DNA of 64,000 bases from Monoplex corrugatus (lineage: Eukaryota; Mollusca; Gastropoda; Littorinimorpha; Ranellidae). The notes below the pieces were generated by a model. It was not told where the DNA came from. It was given only the letters and a program-made list of their open reading frames with translations, and ran no database searches. Each line of letters starts with the position of its first letter. The first letter of the stretch is position 1. Shown here piece after piece: positions 1-13,092 of this stretch. Both the position numbers and the translations under genes were made by a program. The DNA lies in assembly GCA_030674185.1 (NCBI GenBank), contig CM060306.1, forward strand, positions 40,917,483 to 40,981,482, written 5' to 3'.

Positions 1-129
1 AGCAACAGACACCGTGACAATTTTTTCAGAATACTGTGATCATGAGAATGGCGACGACAGTGACGATGCTATGGAGTCCCACTGTGGATTTAGATTGCGT
101 AAGAGCTACACTAGATTGTGTAACAGAGC

Positions 130-316
130 TCACTCTACACGTATTTTCATAATAGGTATTTCCTGTCAGTGGTAATCAGCCTGGAGTCACCCAGGCCGTC
201 TGAAGACATACACCCACGAAGTTGGTAAAGAAATTTGAATAACACCCTCAATGATCCCTCCGTAAAGTGGATGAATTTCGACTGTGTGGCCCCAGCCTTC
301 CCAGAGCACGCTCAAC
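130..316 (-). mobile_element. tRNA-derived SINE family 1, body fragment
   Basis: The reverse complement matches the body of the fuller copies at 12155-12560 and 20244-20645. Shared stretches include the GTGGATGA / TGTGTGGCCCCAG segment and the ACACCCTC segment. The tRNA-like head is missing. The first 130 bases are unassigned sequence without a recognisable exon. Confidence 0.6.
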
Positions 317-548
317 GTAATCACAATATTCGTATATGAACGAGTTTGAAAGAAAAAAAGTAAATACCATTTAAGAATACAGATCAATCCCTAGTTTAGC
401 CATTGTACGAAAATATTAAAGGAGGGATCGTGAGATTGGGAGGCAAAAGCTAGTAGGCCTACAAAGAGGATTTTTTCTCTGTTTGTGAAATGCAGCTCTT
501 AGCCTAAATGCACAAGAATACATGAGTGAGCTCTTAAGCACATGGCTC

Positions 549-551
<3 letters not shown>

Positions 552-630
<79 letters not shown>
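552..630. repeat. (TG)n microsatellite
   Basis: A nearly perfect 79-bp TG dinucleotide run. Confidence 0.98.
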
Positions 631-633
<3 letters not shown>

Positions 634-683
634 CTTTGTGTTTGCTTTTTTTTTTGGTATTAATGGTTATTTGCCTGATTGCC

Positions 684-928
684 TCATCATCATCATAATG
701 TGCCCTGCCTCAAGGCGTTGACGATTATGGCCCTCCATATGCATCTATCCCTTGTCACCGCCAGCACATCTTCCACCCTCTCTGCCCTCAGCCACCCTGT
801 AAGTCCGTCCAATATTTTCTCCCTGGGTCTACCTGGTGTTCTCTTTCCCTCCAGTTTTCCAGTTCTGACCAGGTGCTTTAATTCCCCTTTCCTCATAAAA
901 TGGCCTATAAATGTCATGAATGCTGTAT
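684..928 (-). mobile_element. 5'-truncated RTE/BovB-like LINE, C-terminal end
   Basis: On the minus strand the translation gives GHFMRKGELKHLV, then GKLEGKRTPGRPREKILDGL, then a tryptophan-rich tail. This is the extreme C-terminus of a LINE reverse transcriptase. The same tail recurs at 20842-22232 (minus) and 43574-44092 (plus). The 3' end carries a short (ATG)n tail, seen as CATCATCAT at 685-697. Homology stops near 928, so the copy is severely 5' truncated. It borders a TAAA-rich simple repeat at 945-990. The RTE/BovB assignment rests on recognising the longer copies. Confidence 0.8.
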
Positions 929-930
929 CA

Positions 931-1487
931 TAAAAAAATGATAATAATAAAATAGATAAATAAATAAATGAATAGATAAATAAATAAATAGAGGAGTCTA
1001 AAATCATTGCTGCAGGTAACCATTGGTTCTGCGTGCTTATACACACGAAAGATGTTCAGGCTCTGGTGATGACCTGTTATTTCCAGAAGCATTGCTCATC
1101 TCAGGCATCCCTTTTCGGGGGTTTAAAGGAGGGGACCATAATATTTCATAGCTTCTTAATTTCTTTTAACATGCAAGTTTTTGTATATGCTATGTGTGGC
1201 AGAACTTTTAAACTTCATCAAATGAACGAACGAAGAAATAGGCTTATCTCCAGTTTTAGCACTAATGACTATCTGTACAGCGACTCATCTCGCAAAAGCC
1301 CTATGCGCTTCACAAAAGCGTGACAGAGGCGGACATACGTATAGCAAGTCCAGGCCAACCCCTTTCAATCTGATGTGTTCCAGAAATCTTGCTATCACTT
1401 GACAGTATGAAAGCACTTGCTCGTATGTTAATGCTTTTCCACATCCGATTTACAACAACATGAATGTTTTACTTTGCTGACACTTAC
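931..1487. other. Unassigned intronic sequence
   Basis: It contains a TAAA-type simple repeat at 945-990 and otherwise nothing recognisable. By strand and spacing it would be intron 3' to the last PON-like exon in the window. Confidence 0.5.
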
Positions 1488-1620
1488 ACCGTCATAGATT
1501 TATGAGAGAAGTAGGTCTGGTGCACTAGTTCTTGGCGACTGGGCTCATAGATAAACTTCTCCACCCTGTCCCCCTGCGAGCCTATAAACGGGTGGTTGAC
1601 CACAAACAGCACGTGTCGAC
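1488..1620 (-). CDS. Paraoxonase/arylesterase-like gene, internal exon with second catalytic His (third PON exon in window)
   Basis: The minus strand reads HVLFVVNHPF, then DRVEKFIYEP, then ELVHQTYFSHKSMT. This matches the paraoxonase (PON) segment around LLVVNHPD...VELFKF. The VVNHP histidine corresponds to the second member of the PON1 H115/H134 dyad. PON enzymes are calcium-dependent six-bladed beta-propeller lactonases/arylesterases, usually secreted or membrane-anchored. The acceptor is TTTATTTATAG ending at 1621 and the donor is GTAAGT at 1487-1482, giving a 133-nt exon. It enters with two bases that complete the split Gly codon left by exon 8550-8745 and leaves in phase 2. The next exon, expected to encode an NDIVAVG-like segment, is not seen in 1-1480 and is probably off the window. 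ORF callers miss it because a CA microsatellite is fused upstream. Confidence 0.82.
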
Positions 1621-1642
1621 CTATAAATAAACACGCGCGTGG

Positions 1643-4907
<3,265 letters not shown>

Positions 4908-4909
<2 letters not shown>

Positions 4910-5513
4910 GACCAAGATAATATGTTGTGCTTTTTACTCGATAAAACTAATTGGTTTTGAAAAAAGTATAGTGTATATGTGTGTAGGCCTATATATTTCT
5001 CCTATCATTTCTCCTTATTACACGACTTCTGATGTTGAAAATGGTATTGTGTGTCTAGAAAACGTATTAGCTGATAAATTTATATCAATTGATATGTTGC
5101 TATTCCCCTGAAGGAGATTCAATTGCCAGGATATCAAAGGTATCTCCTGCCAGTGTAATCAGTTTGATCTGCCTATTTCTAACACACACACACACAAAAT
5201 GAAATTATAAATCTGACAACACAGTAAGAAGATTCACAGCTAAATTTATACGGCAAAATGCTGTTGAATCTGTATTGCTTTTGCTTTGTTTATATTGAAT
5301 TGAGTGTGTAATGGCGATCTTCATGGTCGTTACAAGTTCATTTTAGACACAGGCAACAATGTGAACGACTACTTTTTAGTCTCTGAAAATATTAACTGTA
5401 AGACAAAAATGCATCGATTGGAAATTTCTGAAATGATAGATTCCCAGCATCAATCTCTTAAGTCTCCAAACATCAGCCTCAAGAGTTTTGTTTTGATATC
5501 AAGAATTACATGA
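4908..5513 (+). pseudogene. LINE family A, AP endonuclease domain relic
   Basis: 4908-5111 translates to a block with IVYMCVGLYISP and SPYYTTSDVENGIVCLE. It resembles the middle of APE-type endonucleases (YISPE..SPYY...DVENG...LEE). 5304-5513 gives the endonuclease C-terminus, including VNDYFLVSENI and LEISEMIDSQHQ, where SDHxP is normally found. The SDH histidine motif is degraded to SQH. The two pieces are in different frames, separated by about 190 bp with no readable homology. A second copy of this domain is at 34030-34720. Confidence 0.7.
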
Positions 5514-5639
5514 GGTCTGCAACAGAAGAGGTCAGTGACAATACTGTTTGTCAAAAAATATGTATGGATTTCTGGTTATGCTCAACGGCACTGTAACAAT
5601 ATTCGTTCTATAGAAACAAAGCAAACGCTTCACCATGCC

Positions 5640-5997
5640 ACTGATTAAATAAATAGGCTGTATTTCAAAAGAAGAAATCTTATTATCATTAAGAACACTG
5701 AAATGTGGAAAAGCAGCAGGACTAGATCGTATAATCGCGGAGCTCTTGAAAAATTGAGGAGACGAGATGGTGAGTTTCCAAGTTGACTATTTCAATGTTT
5801 TATTCGATACTGGTCAATATTCTGATAACTGGACAGAATTCATCGTTCTTCTTTTATTTAAAACGGGGAACGTAAATGATCCAAATAATTACAGAGGCAT
5901 TTGTTTGAGTAACATCAACAGCAAACTGTACAGCTCTGTTATCAATTCAAGATTACAAGAATGGCTGTTTTGTTTTTCTTTTCTTTTTTTTCTCTAA
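5640..5997 (+). pseudogene. LINE family A, N-terminal reverse transcriptase piece
   Basis: GKAAGLDRI (about 5710) leads to NNYRGICLSNINSKLYSS (about 5886-5940). This is the standard start of the RT domain (GKAxGxDxI...YRGIxL). The frame is interrupted by TGA at 5757 and ends at 5995. The middle of the RT is then missing, replaced by an unrelated LINE fragment (6050-6870), and family A resumes at 6873. Confidence 0.75.
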
Positions 5998-6049
5998 AAT
6001 TTTAAGTTGTAAACACCCGTCCTCGGCCAGCTAGAAAACTCAACCGGAA

Positions 6050-6870
6050 TACAAAAACAACATGCACTCAGCCGGATATCTCAACCGGAAGGCATAAACA
6101 ACATGCACATGAAAATTTCGAAGACAAATGCACTATTCAGATCTGTGTCTGGTTTGACCGATCAGTACACACGCCCTCACCTCTTGCTTAACACATCGCC
6201 GTCGCCTCTGACAACAGGAGCAATCCGTTCATGACTTGGAATCGGATTAAGCAGGAAACGATACAGACGAAACAAAAACAAAAAACACTCTCGACACACG
6301 ACACCGCCAGCATCTCATTCTACGCAAGAACTGTTGCCAGTGTCTTCCATCAGTGTCAAAACCGACCAGGATCTCCTGTTCTGGCATCCTCCATATGTGC
6401 CCCCCTGCCTCACAGCCCACTGTTAATTTCTTGTCTTCTGCGAATATCACAGTCTGTTTACTTAATGTTAAGTCTGTTTATCGTGACCAAAAGACTGATT
6501 CTGTCTCAGATTTCATTTTTTTAAATAATCTTGGTTTGGTTTTTCTGACAAAAACTTGGCTGAAATCAAGTGGCCATGAGCTAAAACTTTAAACAACTCA
6601 CATCTCCAGGTTACACACCCCGTTCCTTTCCTCGAGCCTCTTGCACAGGTGGCATTGCTGTTGTATGTAAATGTATGTTTGAACCTCGTCTTTCCTTCAT
6701 CCACTCCTTTCCCTTTACTATTGTGTCATATGAAACACTGTAGGCCTACGTCTGGTTAAGCCGTAATTTTCTCTTGTATTTACCGTCTTCCTCCCAGCCG
6801 TTCGAACAAACTCTCTCCTCCTATGTTTCATAATGAAATTGGGTCTCTCCTTGATTACAACACTCTAATG
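6050..6870 (+). pseudogene. CR1/L2-like LINE endonuclease fragment nested in LINE A
   Basis: From about 6430 the reading is ITVCLLNVKSV, then VSDFIFLNNLGLVFLTKTWL, then across frame changes SPGYTPRSFPRA, GGIAVVCK and FHNEIGSLLDY. This matches the N-terminal AP endonuclease of CR1/L2 LINEs (CLLNARS...DLVFLTETWL...GGGIAI). The catalytic Glu of LTETWL has become Lys (LTKTWL). Several frameshifts are present. 6000-6430 upstream is probably the leader of the same fragment but carries no clear domain. Confidence 0.7.
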
Positions 6871-6872
6871 TA

Positions 6873-8060
6873 TTGATTGAACTTTTATTCTATTGTTTGC
6901 TGATGACACTGTTTCATTATCAGAAACTGCAGTTGGTTTACAGACACAACTAAACAGTCTTTGCAGAGCAGCGTGTCAGTTACATTTTAAAGTAACCGTG
7001 GACAAGAGTTATGTAATATCTTTAGGAAAGTTGGATTTTTAGTGAATGCTGAGAAATGGTTCTACAACAATACAAGGATGGCTGTTGCAAACTGATAGAG
7101 GTATTTAAGAATATTGTTTTCAACAAGACTAAGTTTTAATTTTGCATGTGAACATCTAGCAAGTAGAGCAAAACGAGCTGCCTTCAGTATTCTAAGTAAA
7201 CTGAATAAACTAAATAGTAATTCATAAAAAAAAATTGAAATTGTTTGATTCGCAAATTCAACAAGTTTTACTGTATTGTTTCAGAAATATGGGGTCTAGA
7301 GAAAGCAGCTTTGTGACTGAAAGTGTTCAATTGTTTATGTTGAAAAGATATATAGGGATTAACATTAGAACACCAAATGACTTTGTATATGGTGAGTTGG
7401 CAAGGTTTCCCTTAACCGTAAACTCAAGGGTTTGTTGTATTCGATACTGACTAAAAGTAACGAAAATGATTGAAGAGAGATTGCTTTATAAGGCATATAA
7501 AGTGCTATTAGATTTAGCCAGCAGAGGCAAAAATAAATTGGGGCTCAAGAGTCCGTGATATATCAAATACTTACGGATTTTCATGTCTGGAAAAATCAGA
7601 GTGTTGGTTGTATAAAGTCTTTGTAAAAATCGTTCTTGCACAGTATAGAAAGTTTAAACAATCTCATGAGGTTGAAACATACTTTTTGTTGGATTTTAGC
7701 ATATTTATCAGATATGTGTTCAGAAGATTTACATTTGGTATGTCTGACTTATCAGTGCGTAGACTAAGATATAAAAGACGTGATAAAGAGGCAGCGAAAT
7801 GTCCATTATGTAAAAACGTTGCTGAAAATTAAATCACTTTATTCTATATTGTCCGGCTCTTGAAAATCTGAGACGCTAGTTAATTTAGTCAAAGTACTAC
7901 CATAATCCAAATATTTCATATTGATAATACTCATGGCTTCGAAAAATGAGCGCACAATTAGAAGAAATCTGACATCATACGTCTATAAAGCTCTTAAGAG
8001 AAGATATTTTGCCTTATCCTAAAGTGAAATTCTGTTTATGTGAGAAGAGATTTTGCATTA
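6873..8060 (+). pseudogene. LINE family A, RT catalytic core to C-terminal CPLC knuckle
   Basis: 6885-7020 encodes LLFADDTVSLSETAVGLQ, the YADD-box region, followed by an early stop. 7235-7500 encodes IQQVLLY, then ELARFPLTVNSRV, then CIRYWLKV across a stop. 7608-7832 encodes RFTFGMSDLSVRRLRYKRR and AAKCPLCKN, the C-terminal zinc-knuckle region of this LINE type. Multiple stops and frame changes make it non-functional. Orientation and order match the pieces at 4908-5997, so one old element is implied. 8060-8267 has no recognisable coding. Confidence 0.75.
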
Positions 8061-8267
8061 TCCTAAAGCTAGATTCTAGTGATGTGTGTCTGTCAAACTT
8101 ATTTATATGTTCCTGTCGTATTACTGAAGTATGACTACGTGACCCATATTGTACGTGTCTTTATTCCAAAACAGTTGAAGTATGCATTATCTAAGAACGA
8201 CTAAGTATCATATTTCGTGTTTATAATATGTTCACATCCCTCCAAATGGGGCTTTGGCCTTATTGAA

Positions 8268-8273
8268 TCTCTG

Positions 8274-8332
<59 letters not shown>

Positions 8333-8338
8333 CTCTCC
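8268..8338. repeat. (CT)n microsatellite
   Basis: A 71-bp CT-rich run with two interruptions. Confidence 0.97.
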
Positions 8339-8549
8339 GCTACAAATCAAAATTAGTGTAGCCCATACTGACTGTCAGCAACAGTATGTTACCAGTACAG
8401 CGGTGTGGGACAGCCCACTAGAACGACGTGACGTGTATCACGTGTCGGAACCAACGTAAACATGTCACAGATGAATATATTGACTATTCCAAGCATGATC
8501 ACGCTCGAACGCACACTAAAGGAAAAAGAATGAATGTTCCATGCTTGAC

Positions 8550-8745
8550 CTGTCTTTTTATCCTCCCACACACTTATGCCATGCGGCACGAAGTTGTCTG
8601 CCTGGAAGTTGGAGGTGGAGGAGATCTTCAGTTCCTGTACCCCTGCCGTCAGGTTACGGAGGTTCATCAAGTAGATACGTCCTTTGACCTTGTGGCGATT
8701 GAAGTGCTCTTGACATTTGGAGCTCATCTGAGTGTAACGAAGGCC
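8550..8745 (-). CDS. Paraoxonase/arylesterase-like gene, internal exon with first catalytic His (second PON exon in window)
   Basis: The minus-strand exon starts GLRYTQ, continues with GRIYLMNL, TAGVQELKI and NFQADNFVPHGISVWED, and ends KKT plus one base of a Gly codon. PON proteins have GLKYPG...GKILLMDL...FNPHGIS at the same place. The PHGIS histidine corresponds to PON1 His115. The acceptor is TTATCTACAG (AG at 8747-8746). The donor is ACAG/GTCAAG at 8549, a weaker non-GTRAG site. Entry is phase 0, matching exon 11699-11754, and exit is phase 1, matching exon 1488-1620. The 196-nt exon is open throughout. The long open frame around it (8389-8898) is chance read-through of intron. The intron to the next exon is about 6.9 kb and filled with LINEs. 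Confidence 0.85.
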
Positions 8746-8829
8746 CTGTAGATAACATTTCGTTATTAGAACAAACTGTTTAAGAAATGGAATTAGTAAT
8801 TCGTTCATCTCAGACTTTCGGAAAAATTT

Positions 8830-8925
8830 CCAACCTTTACTCACTAAGTGGAGGAGTCTAGATGGATCGAACCCAGGACCTGCTGACTGTAAGTCCAAGG
8901 TCTGCCCACTTGACTACGAGCCTGT
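8830..8925 (-). mobile_element. tRNA-like SINE head
   Basis: The reverse complement contains a box A-like TAGTCAAGTGGGCAGACC and a box B-like GGGTTCGATCC at tRNA spacing, with no full cloverleaf. It is best read as the tRNA-derived head of a SINE or a tRNA pseudogene. Confidence 0.55.
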
Positions 8926-9240
8926 CAGTCTGAATCAAATTTAAAGAAGCATGTTCAATGCTCTTGGGAAATTCAACGGTAGAATGCTAGTAAGCTCAGC
9001 TGATTGCTCAAGGAAAATATTGCGTAAACGAGCTAAATGGGCGTGAAAAATTACAAGGTTGATATAACTTGGCTAACTTATTTTCTCCCCTTCTCTGTAG
9101 GTAAATATGTTTGCTCGCATATAAAGATGATTTAATTTCAACAGAGTTTTTGACAAAGACAACACTTGTCATCACGGGTTCTTTTACAAATATAAATGCA
9201 TGCTGTTCACACGACCTTTGTCCAGTTTCCAAATCGAAGG
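8926..9240. other. Unassigned intronic sequence
   Basis: No coding, repeat or RNA signal recognised. It lies inside the PON-like intron between exons 11699-11754 and 8550-8745. Confidence 0.5.
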
Positions 9241-9242
9241 AC

Positions 9243-11340
9243 TAACCTATTCTCTCATTTGAAGGAACAACACCTTATGTCTCATCCAAAGACTAAGACT
9301 TTTTGTTTCATCCGAAGGACTCACACCTGTTCTTTCATCATAGGATCGACGCCTATCTCATCTTAACGATTAGCACCAGTTACGTCATCCACAGTACTAA
9401 CACCAACTATCTCATCCAAAAGACAGACACCTATTCTCTTATCCAAAGGACTAACACCTGCTGTCTCATCCAAGGATTCACACCTATTCTCTTAGCCAAA
9501 GAACTAATGACAAATATCTCATCCAAAGGACTGACACCTAATACCTCATCCGAAGAAATGTCACCTATTGTCTCATCCGAAAGACTGACGCCTATTGCCT
9601 CATCCGAAGAAATGTCACCTATTGTCTCATCCGAAAGACTGACGCCTATTGCCTCATCCGAAGAAATGTCACCTATTGTCTCATTCGAAAGACTAACGCC
9701 TATTGCCTCTTCCGAAAAAATGTCACCTATTGTCTCATCCGAAAGACTGATGGTCAATCTATTGTCTCATCTTAAAGTCTGACACCTATCGTCTCATCCA
9801 AATGATGAACACCAAGTGTCTCATCCAAAGGACTGACAAGCCATTGTCTCATCCAAAGGATTAGCACCGAGTGTCTCGTATAAAAGACTGAGAAGCTGTT
9901 GTCTTATCGAAAGGATTAACACCAAATGTTTCATTCAAAGGACTGACAAGCTATCGTCTCATTCAAAGGACTGACAGCTATCGTCTCATTCAAAGGACTG
10001 ACAGCAATTGTCTCATCCAAAGGACTGACAAGCTATTTTCTCATCCAAAGGACTAACAAGCTATTGTCTCATTCAAAGGACTGACAGCTATTGTCTCATT
10101 CAAAGGACTGACAAACTATTGTCTCATCCAAAGGACTAACAAGCTATTGTCTCATCCAAAGGACTGACAGCTATTGTCTCATCCAAAGGACTAACAAGCT
10201 ATTGTCTCATCCAAAGGACTGACAGCTATTGTCTCATCCAAAGGACTAACAAGCTATTGTCTCATCCAAAGGACTGACAGCTATTGTCTCATCCAAAGGA
10301 CTAACAAGCTATTGTCTCATCCAAAGGACTGACAGCTATTGTCTCATCCAAAGGACTGACAGCTATTGTCTCATCCAAAGGACTAACAAGCTATTTCTCA
10401 TCCAAAGGACTGACAGCTATTGTCTCATCCAAAGGACTAACAAGCTATTGTCTCATCCAAAGGACTGACAGCTATTGTCTCATCCAAAGGACTAACAGCT
10501 ATTGTCTCATCCAAAGGATTAACAAGCTATTGTCTCATCCAAAGGACTAACAAGCTATTGTCTCATCCAAAGGACTAACAAGCTATTGTCTCATTCAAAG
10601 GACTGACAGCTATTGTCTCATTCAAAGGACTGACAGCTATTGTCTCATCCAAAGGACTGACAGCTATTGTCTCATCCAAAGGACTGACAGCTATTGTCTC
10701 ATCCAAAGGACTAACAAGCTATTGTCTCATCCAAAGGACTAACAAGCTATTGTCTCATCCAAAGGACCCAACAAGCTATTGTCTCATCCAAAGGACTAAC
10801 AAGCTATTGTCTCATTCAAAGGACTGACAGCTATTGTCTCATCCAAAGGACTGACAGCTATTGTCTCATCCAAAGGACTGACAGCTATTGTCTCATCCAA
10901 AGGACTGACAGCTATTGTCTCATCCAAAGGACTGACAAGCTATTGTCTCATCCAAAGGACTGACAGCTATTGTCTCATCCAAAGGACTGACAGCTATTGT
11001 CTCATTCAAAGGACAGACAGCTATTGTCTTATCCAAAAAACTGACAATCTGTTGTCTTATCTAAAGGACTGACAGCTACTATCTAAAGGACTGACAGCTA
11101 TTGTCTTATACAGCTATTGTCTTATCCAAAGGACTGACAGCTATTGTCTCATTCAAAGGACTGACAACTATTGTCTCATCCAAAGGATTAACACCAAGTG
11201 TCTCATTTAAAGAACTGACACATATCGTCTCATCCGAAAGACTGACACATGTCGTCTCATCCGAAGGACTGACACCTATTGTCTCATCCAAAGTGCTGAC
11301 ACCTACTGTTTCATTTGAAGAACTAAACCAAGACCGCATC
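9243..11340. repeat. 27/28-bp tandem satellite array (about 75 units)
   Basis: The unit is ATTGTCTCATCCAAAGGACT plus either GACAGCT (27 bp) or AACAAGCT (28 bp). The central part (about 9960-11030) is highly homogeneous. The flanks (9243-9950 and 11040-11340) are diverged, with endings such as CACCT or CACCA. Runs of 27-bp units keep a reading frame and produce spurious 9-residue repeat ORFs on both strands (for example SSERLTPIV). The 28-bp variants break those frames, so the array is not coding. It lies wholly within a PON-like intron. Confidence 0.97.
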
Positions 11341-11452
11341 TCAGAGTTGGTGGAAGAGGTAGAAAAATCATTTGTTCCAACCTGGGCATGATCTCGATAT
11401 TTCTTGCATCCTCACTGCCCACCTCGACCACTAGGCCATGAATGAAACGGGG

Positions 11453-11643
<191 letters not shown>

Positions 11644-11698
11644 CTGCCACGATCGACGTTTATGAAGGCAAAAATATTAAATACACGTTCCCACATAC

Positions 11699-11754
11699 CG
11701 AAGTGATGAAGGTCTGCCCACTGGAAAGTGTCTTGAAATCTTCAGATCCGAACT
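11699..11754 (-). CDS. Paraoxonase/arylesterase-like gene, short exon with GSED motif (first PON exon in window)
   Basis: The 56-nt minus-strand exon reads (x)FGSEDFKTLSSGQTFITS. It corresponds to PON ETGSEDLEILPNGLAFISS, which in PON1 contains the calcium-ligand pair Glu53/Asp54. The acceptor is GTTACAG (AG at 11756-11755) and the donor GTATGT at 11698-11693. Two leading bases (AG) complete a codon from the missing upstream exon. It ends in phase 0 and joins exon 8745-8550 (GLRY...), reproducing the PON order FISS-GLKY. It is too short for an ORF search and was identified by motif plus splice sites. Exons encoding the N-terminal signal/anchor were not found upstream. The gene is inferred to have introns of about 2.95 kb and 6.9 kb here. 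Confidence 0.75.
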
Positions 11755-11759
11755 CTGTA

Positions 11760-11960
11760 ACGCACAGAAACAATAATCAAAATAACAACAACACCAACAG
11801 TGTGTAATATAATGGAACGTTGACGAAACAAAAATTAAAACCAATGGAAAAATAGATTAAAATAGAATATGCACACATTATAATTATAGTTCACCTGTCC
11901 ATCTAGCTTTCCCTCCCCTGCCCGCCTGTCCATCCACAAAGACCCATAGATACTAAAGTG
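11760..11960. other. Unassigned intronic sequence
   Basis: AT-rich, with no gene or repeat signal recognised. Confidence 0.4.
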
Positions 11961-11970
11961 TATGCACACG

Positions 11971-11971
11971 T

Positions 11972-12036
<65 letters not shown>

Positions 12037-12110
12037 GACAGAGAGACAGAGACAGAGAGAAACAGAGACAGAAACAGAGGCAGAAAGACAGAGACAGACA
12101 GAGGAAGAAA
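11971..12110. repeat. (GA)n / (GACA)n simple repeat
   Basis: GA dinucleotides to 12007, then GACA tetranucleotides, then a decaying GA-rich tail. Confidence 0.95.
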
Positions 12111-12154
12111 GTGGGTGGGTGAAAAGGTCTATCCATCCATTCAAAATATATATC

Positions 12155-12560
12155 TCTAACCACGGACTACCGAGTAGGACGGTTATGTGTTCAAATCCCC
12201 ATAACTCCTGTCAAAATCATTGTGGGAGTTTTCGGCCCTAGCCGGCTCCCGAGTTGAGTGTGCTATGGACTCACTGGAAACAAGTCTCATCCACTTCGCC
12301 AATGCGTCTATGAGAGTATAGCTCAAATCTCCTGACCAACACTGCAGATATCTGTATCTCATGGACTTTGCTGACGCCAGCATGTATTGTGATGAGTAAG
12401 CGTAGAGTAGAACCGAGTCGTGCAGTCGCAATCCTAAATGGAATCCATACCATTGTGAATATCAGCCCCATCGTCATTATAGCATTGTAAAACCTGTGCC
12501 AGAAAATGGGACAGAACAAAACAAAAGAAGAAAAGAAAAGAAAAGAAAAGAAAAGAAAAG
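12155..12560 (+). mobile_element. tRNA-derived SINE family 1, near full-length with AAAAG tail
   Basis: The head has tRNA-like control boxes (ACGGACTACCGAGTAGG; box B-like GTGTTCAAATCC). The body matches 20244-20645 along its length: the TTTTCGGC..TAGCCGGCTCC, GTCTCATCCACTTC and CTGACCAACAC stretches, and the terminal GCATTGTAAAA.CTGTGCCA. The element ends in an AAAAG pentanucleotide tail (about 12520-12560). Confidence 0.8.
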
Positions 12561-12689
12561 GTGAGCATTAATGAACCTACTTATGTGTTCATTAAAAAAA
12601 TCGAATTAGAAACAACTACAACGTTAAAACGTCATGTTTGTCTGAATTGCTACTCGTGTCAAGACTCTTTATGACCGGACAAATGCATA

Positions 12690-12985
12690 AATACGACAGC
12701 ATGTGCGTGTGCGTGTGCGTGTGCGTGTGCGTGTGCTTGTGTGTTTCCATGTGTGGATGTGTGTACGTGCGCGCACGCACAAGTGTGTGTTCACATACGC
12801 GCATACATATATGTGACAGTGTGCGTGAGTGCGTATGTGTGAGTATGTGCATGAAGCTATACTGAGTGCGTGTGCACGCGCGCGCGAGTGTGTGTTCACA
12901 TACGTGCATACATACCTGTGTCAGTGTGCGTACGTGCGTATGTGTGAGTATGTGCATGAAGCTATGCTGAGTGCGTGTGCGTGAA
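12690..12985. repeat. GT-rich tract with an imperfect 105-bp tandem duplication
   Basis: The segment ending GTGCATGAAGCTATACTGAG (near 12846) recurs about 105 bp later (near 12952). Both copies also share a GTGTGTTCACATACG block. Confidence 0.8.
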
Positions 12986-13007
12986 TGGATGAGCTCGTGC
13001 ACGGAAG

Positions 13008-13044
<37 letters not shown>

Positions 13045-13090
13045 GGACAGAGACAGACAGACAGACAGAAAGAGAGAGAGAGAGAGAGAG
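13008..13090. repeat. (GA)n / (GACA)n simple repeat
   Basis: A GA and GACA run abutting the left inverted repeat of the pogo-like element. Confidence 0.95.
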
Positions 13091-13092
13091 GA

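Noticed and set aside
8389..8898. A single-exon 169-residue minus-strand protein
   Set aside because: Only the middle (8550-8745) matches paraoxonase and it is bounded by splice sites. The rest is intron read-through, a SINE and unrelated sequence.
9243..11340. Possible CRISPR array
   Set aside because: The units are contiguous near-identical 27/28-mers with no variable spacers, and the context is an animal intron. It is a satellite.
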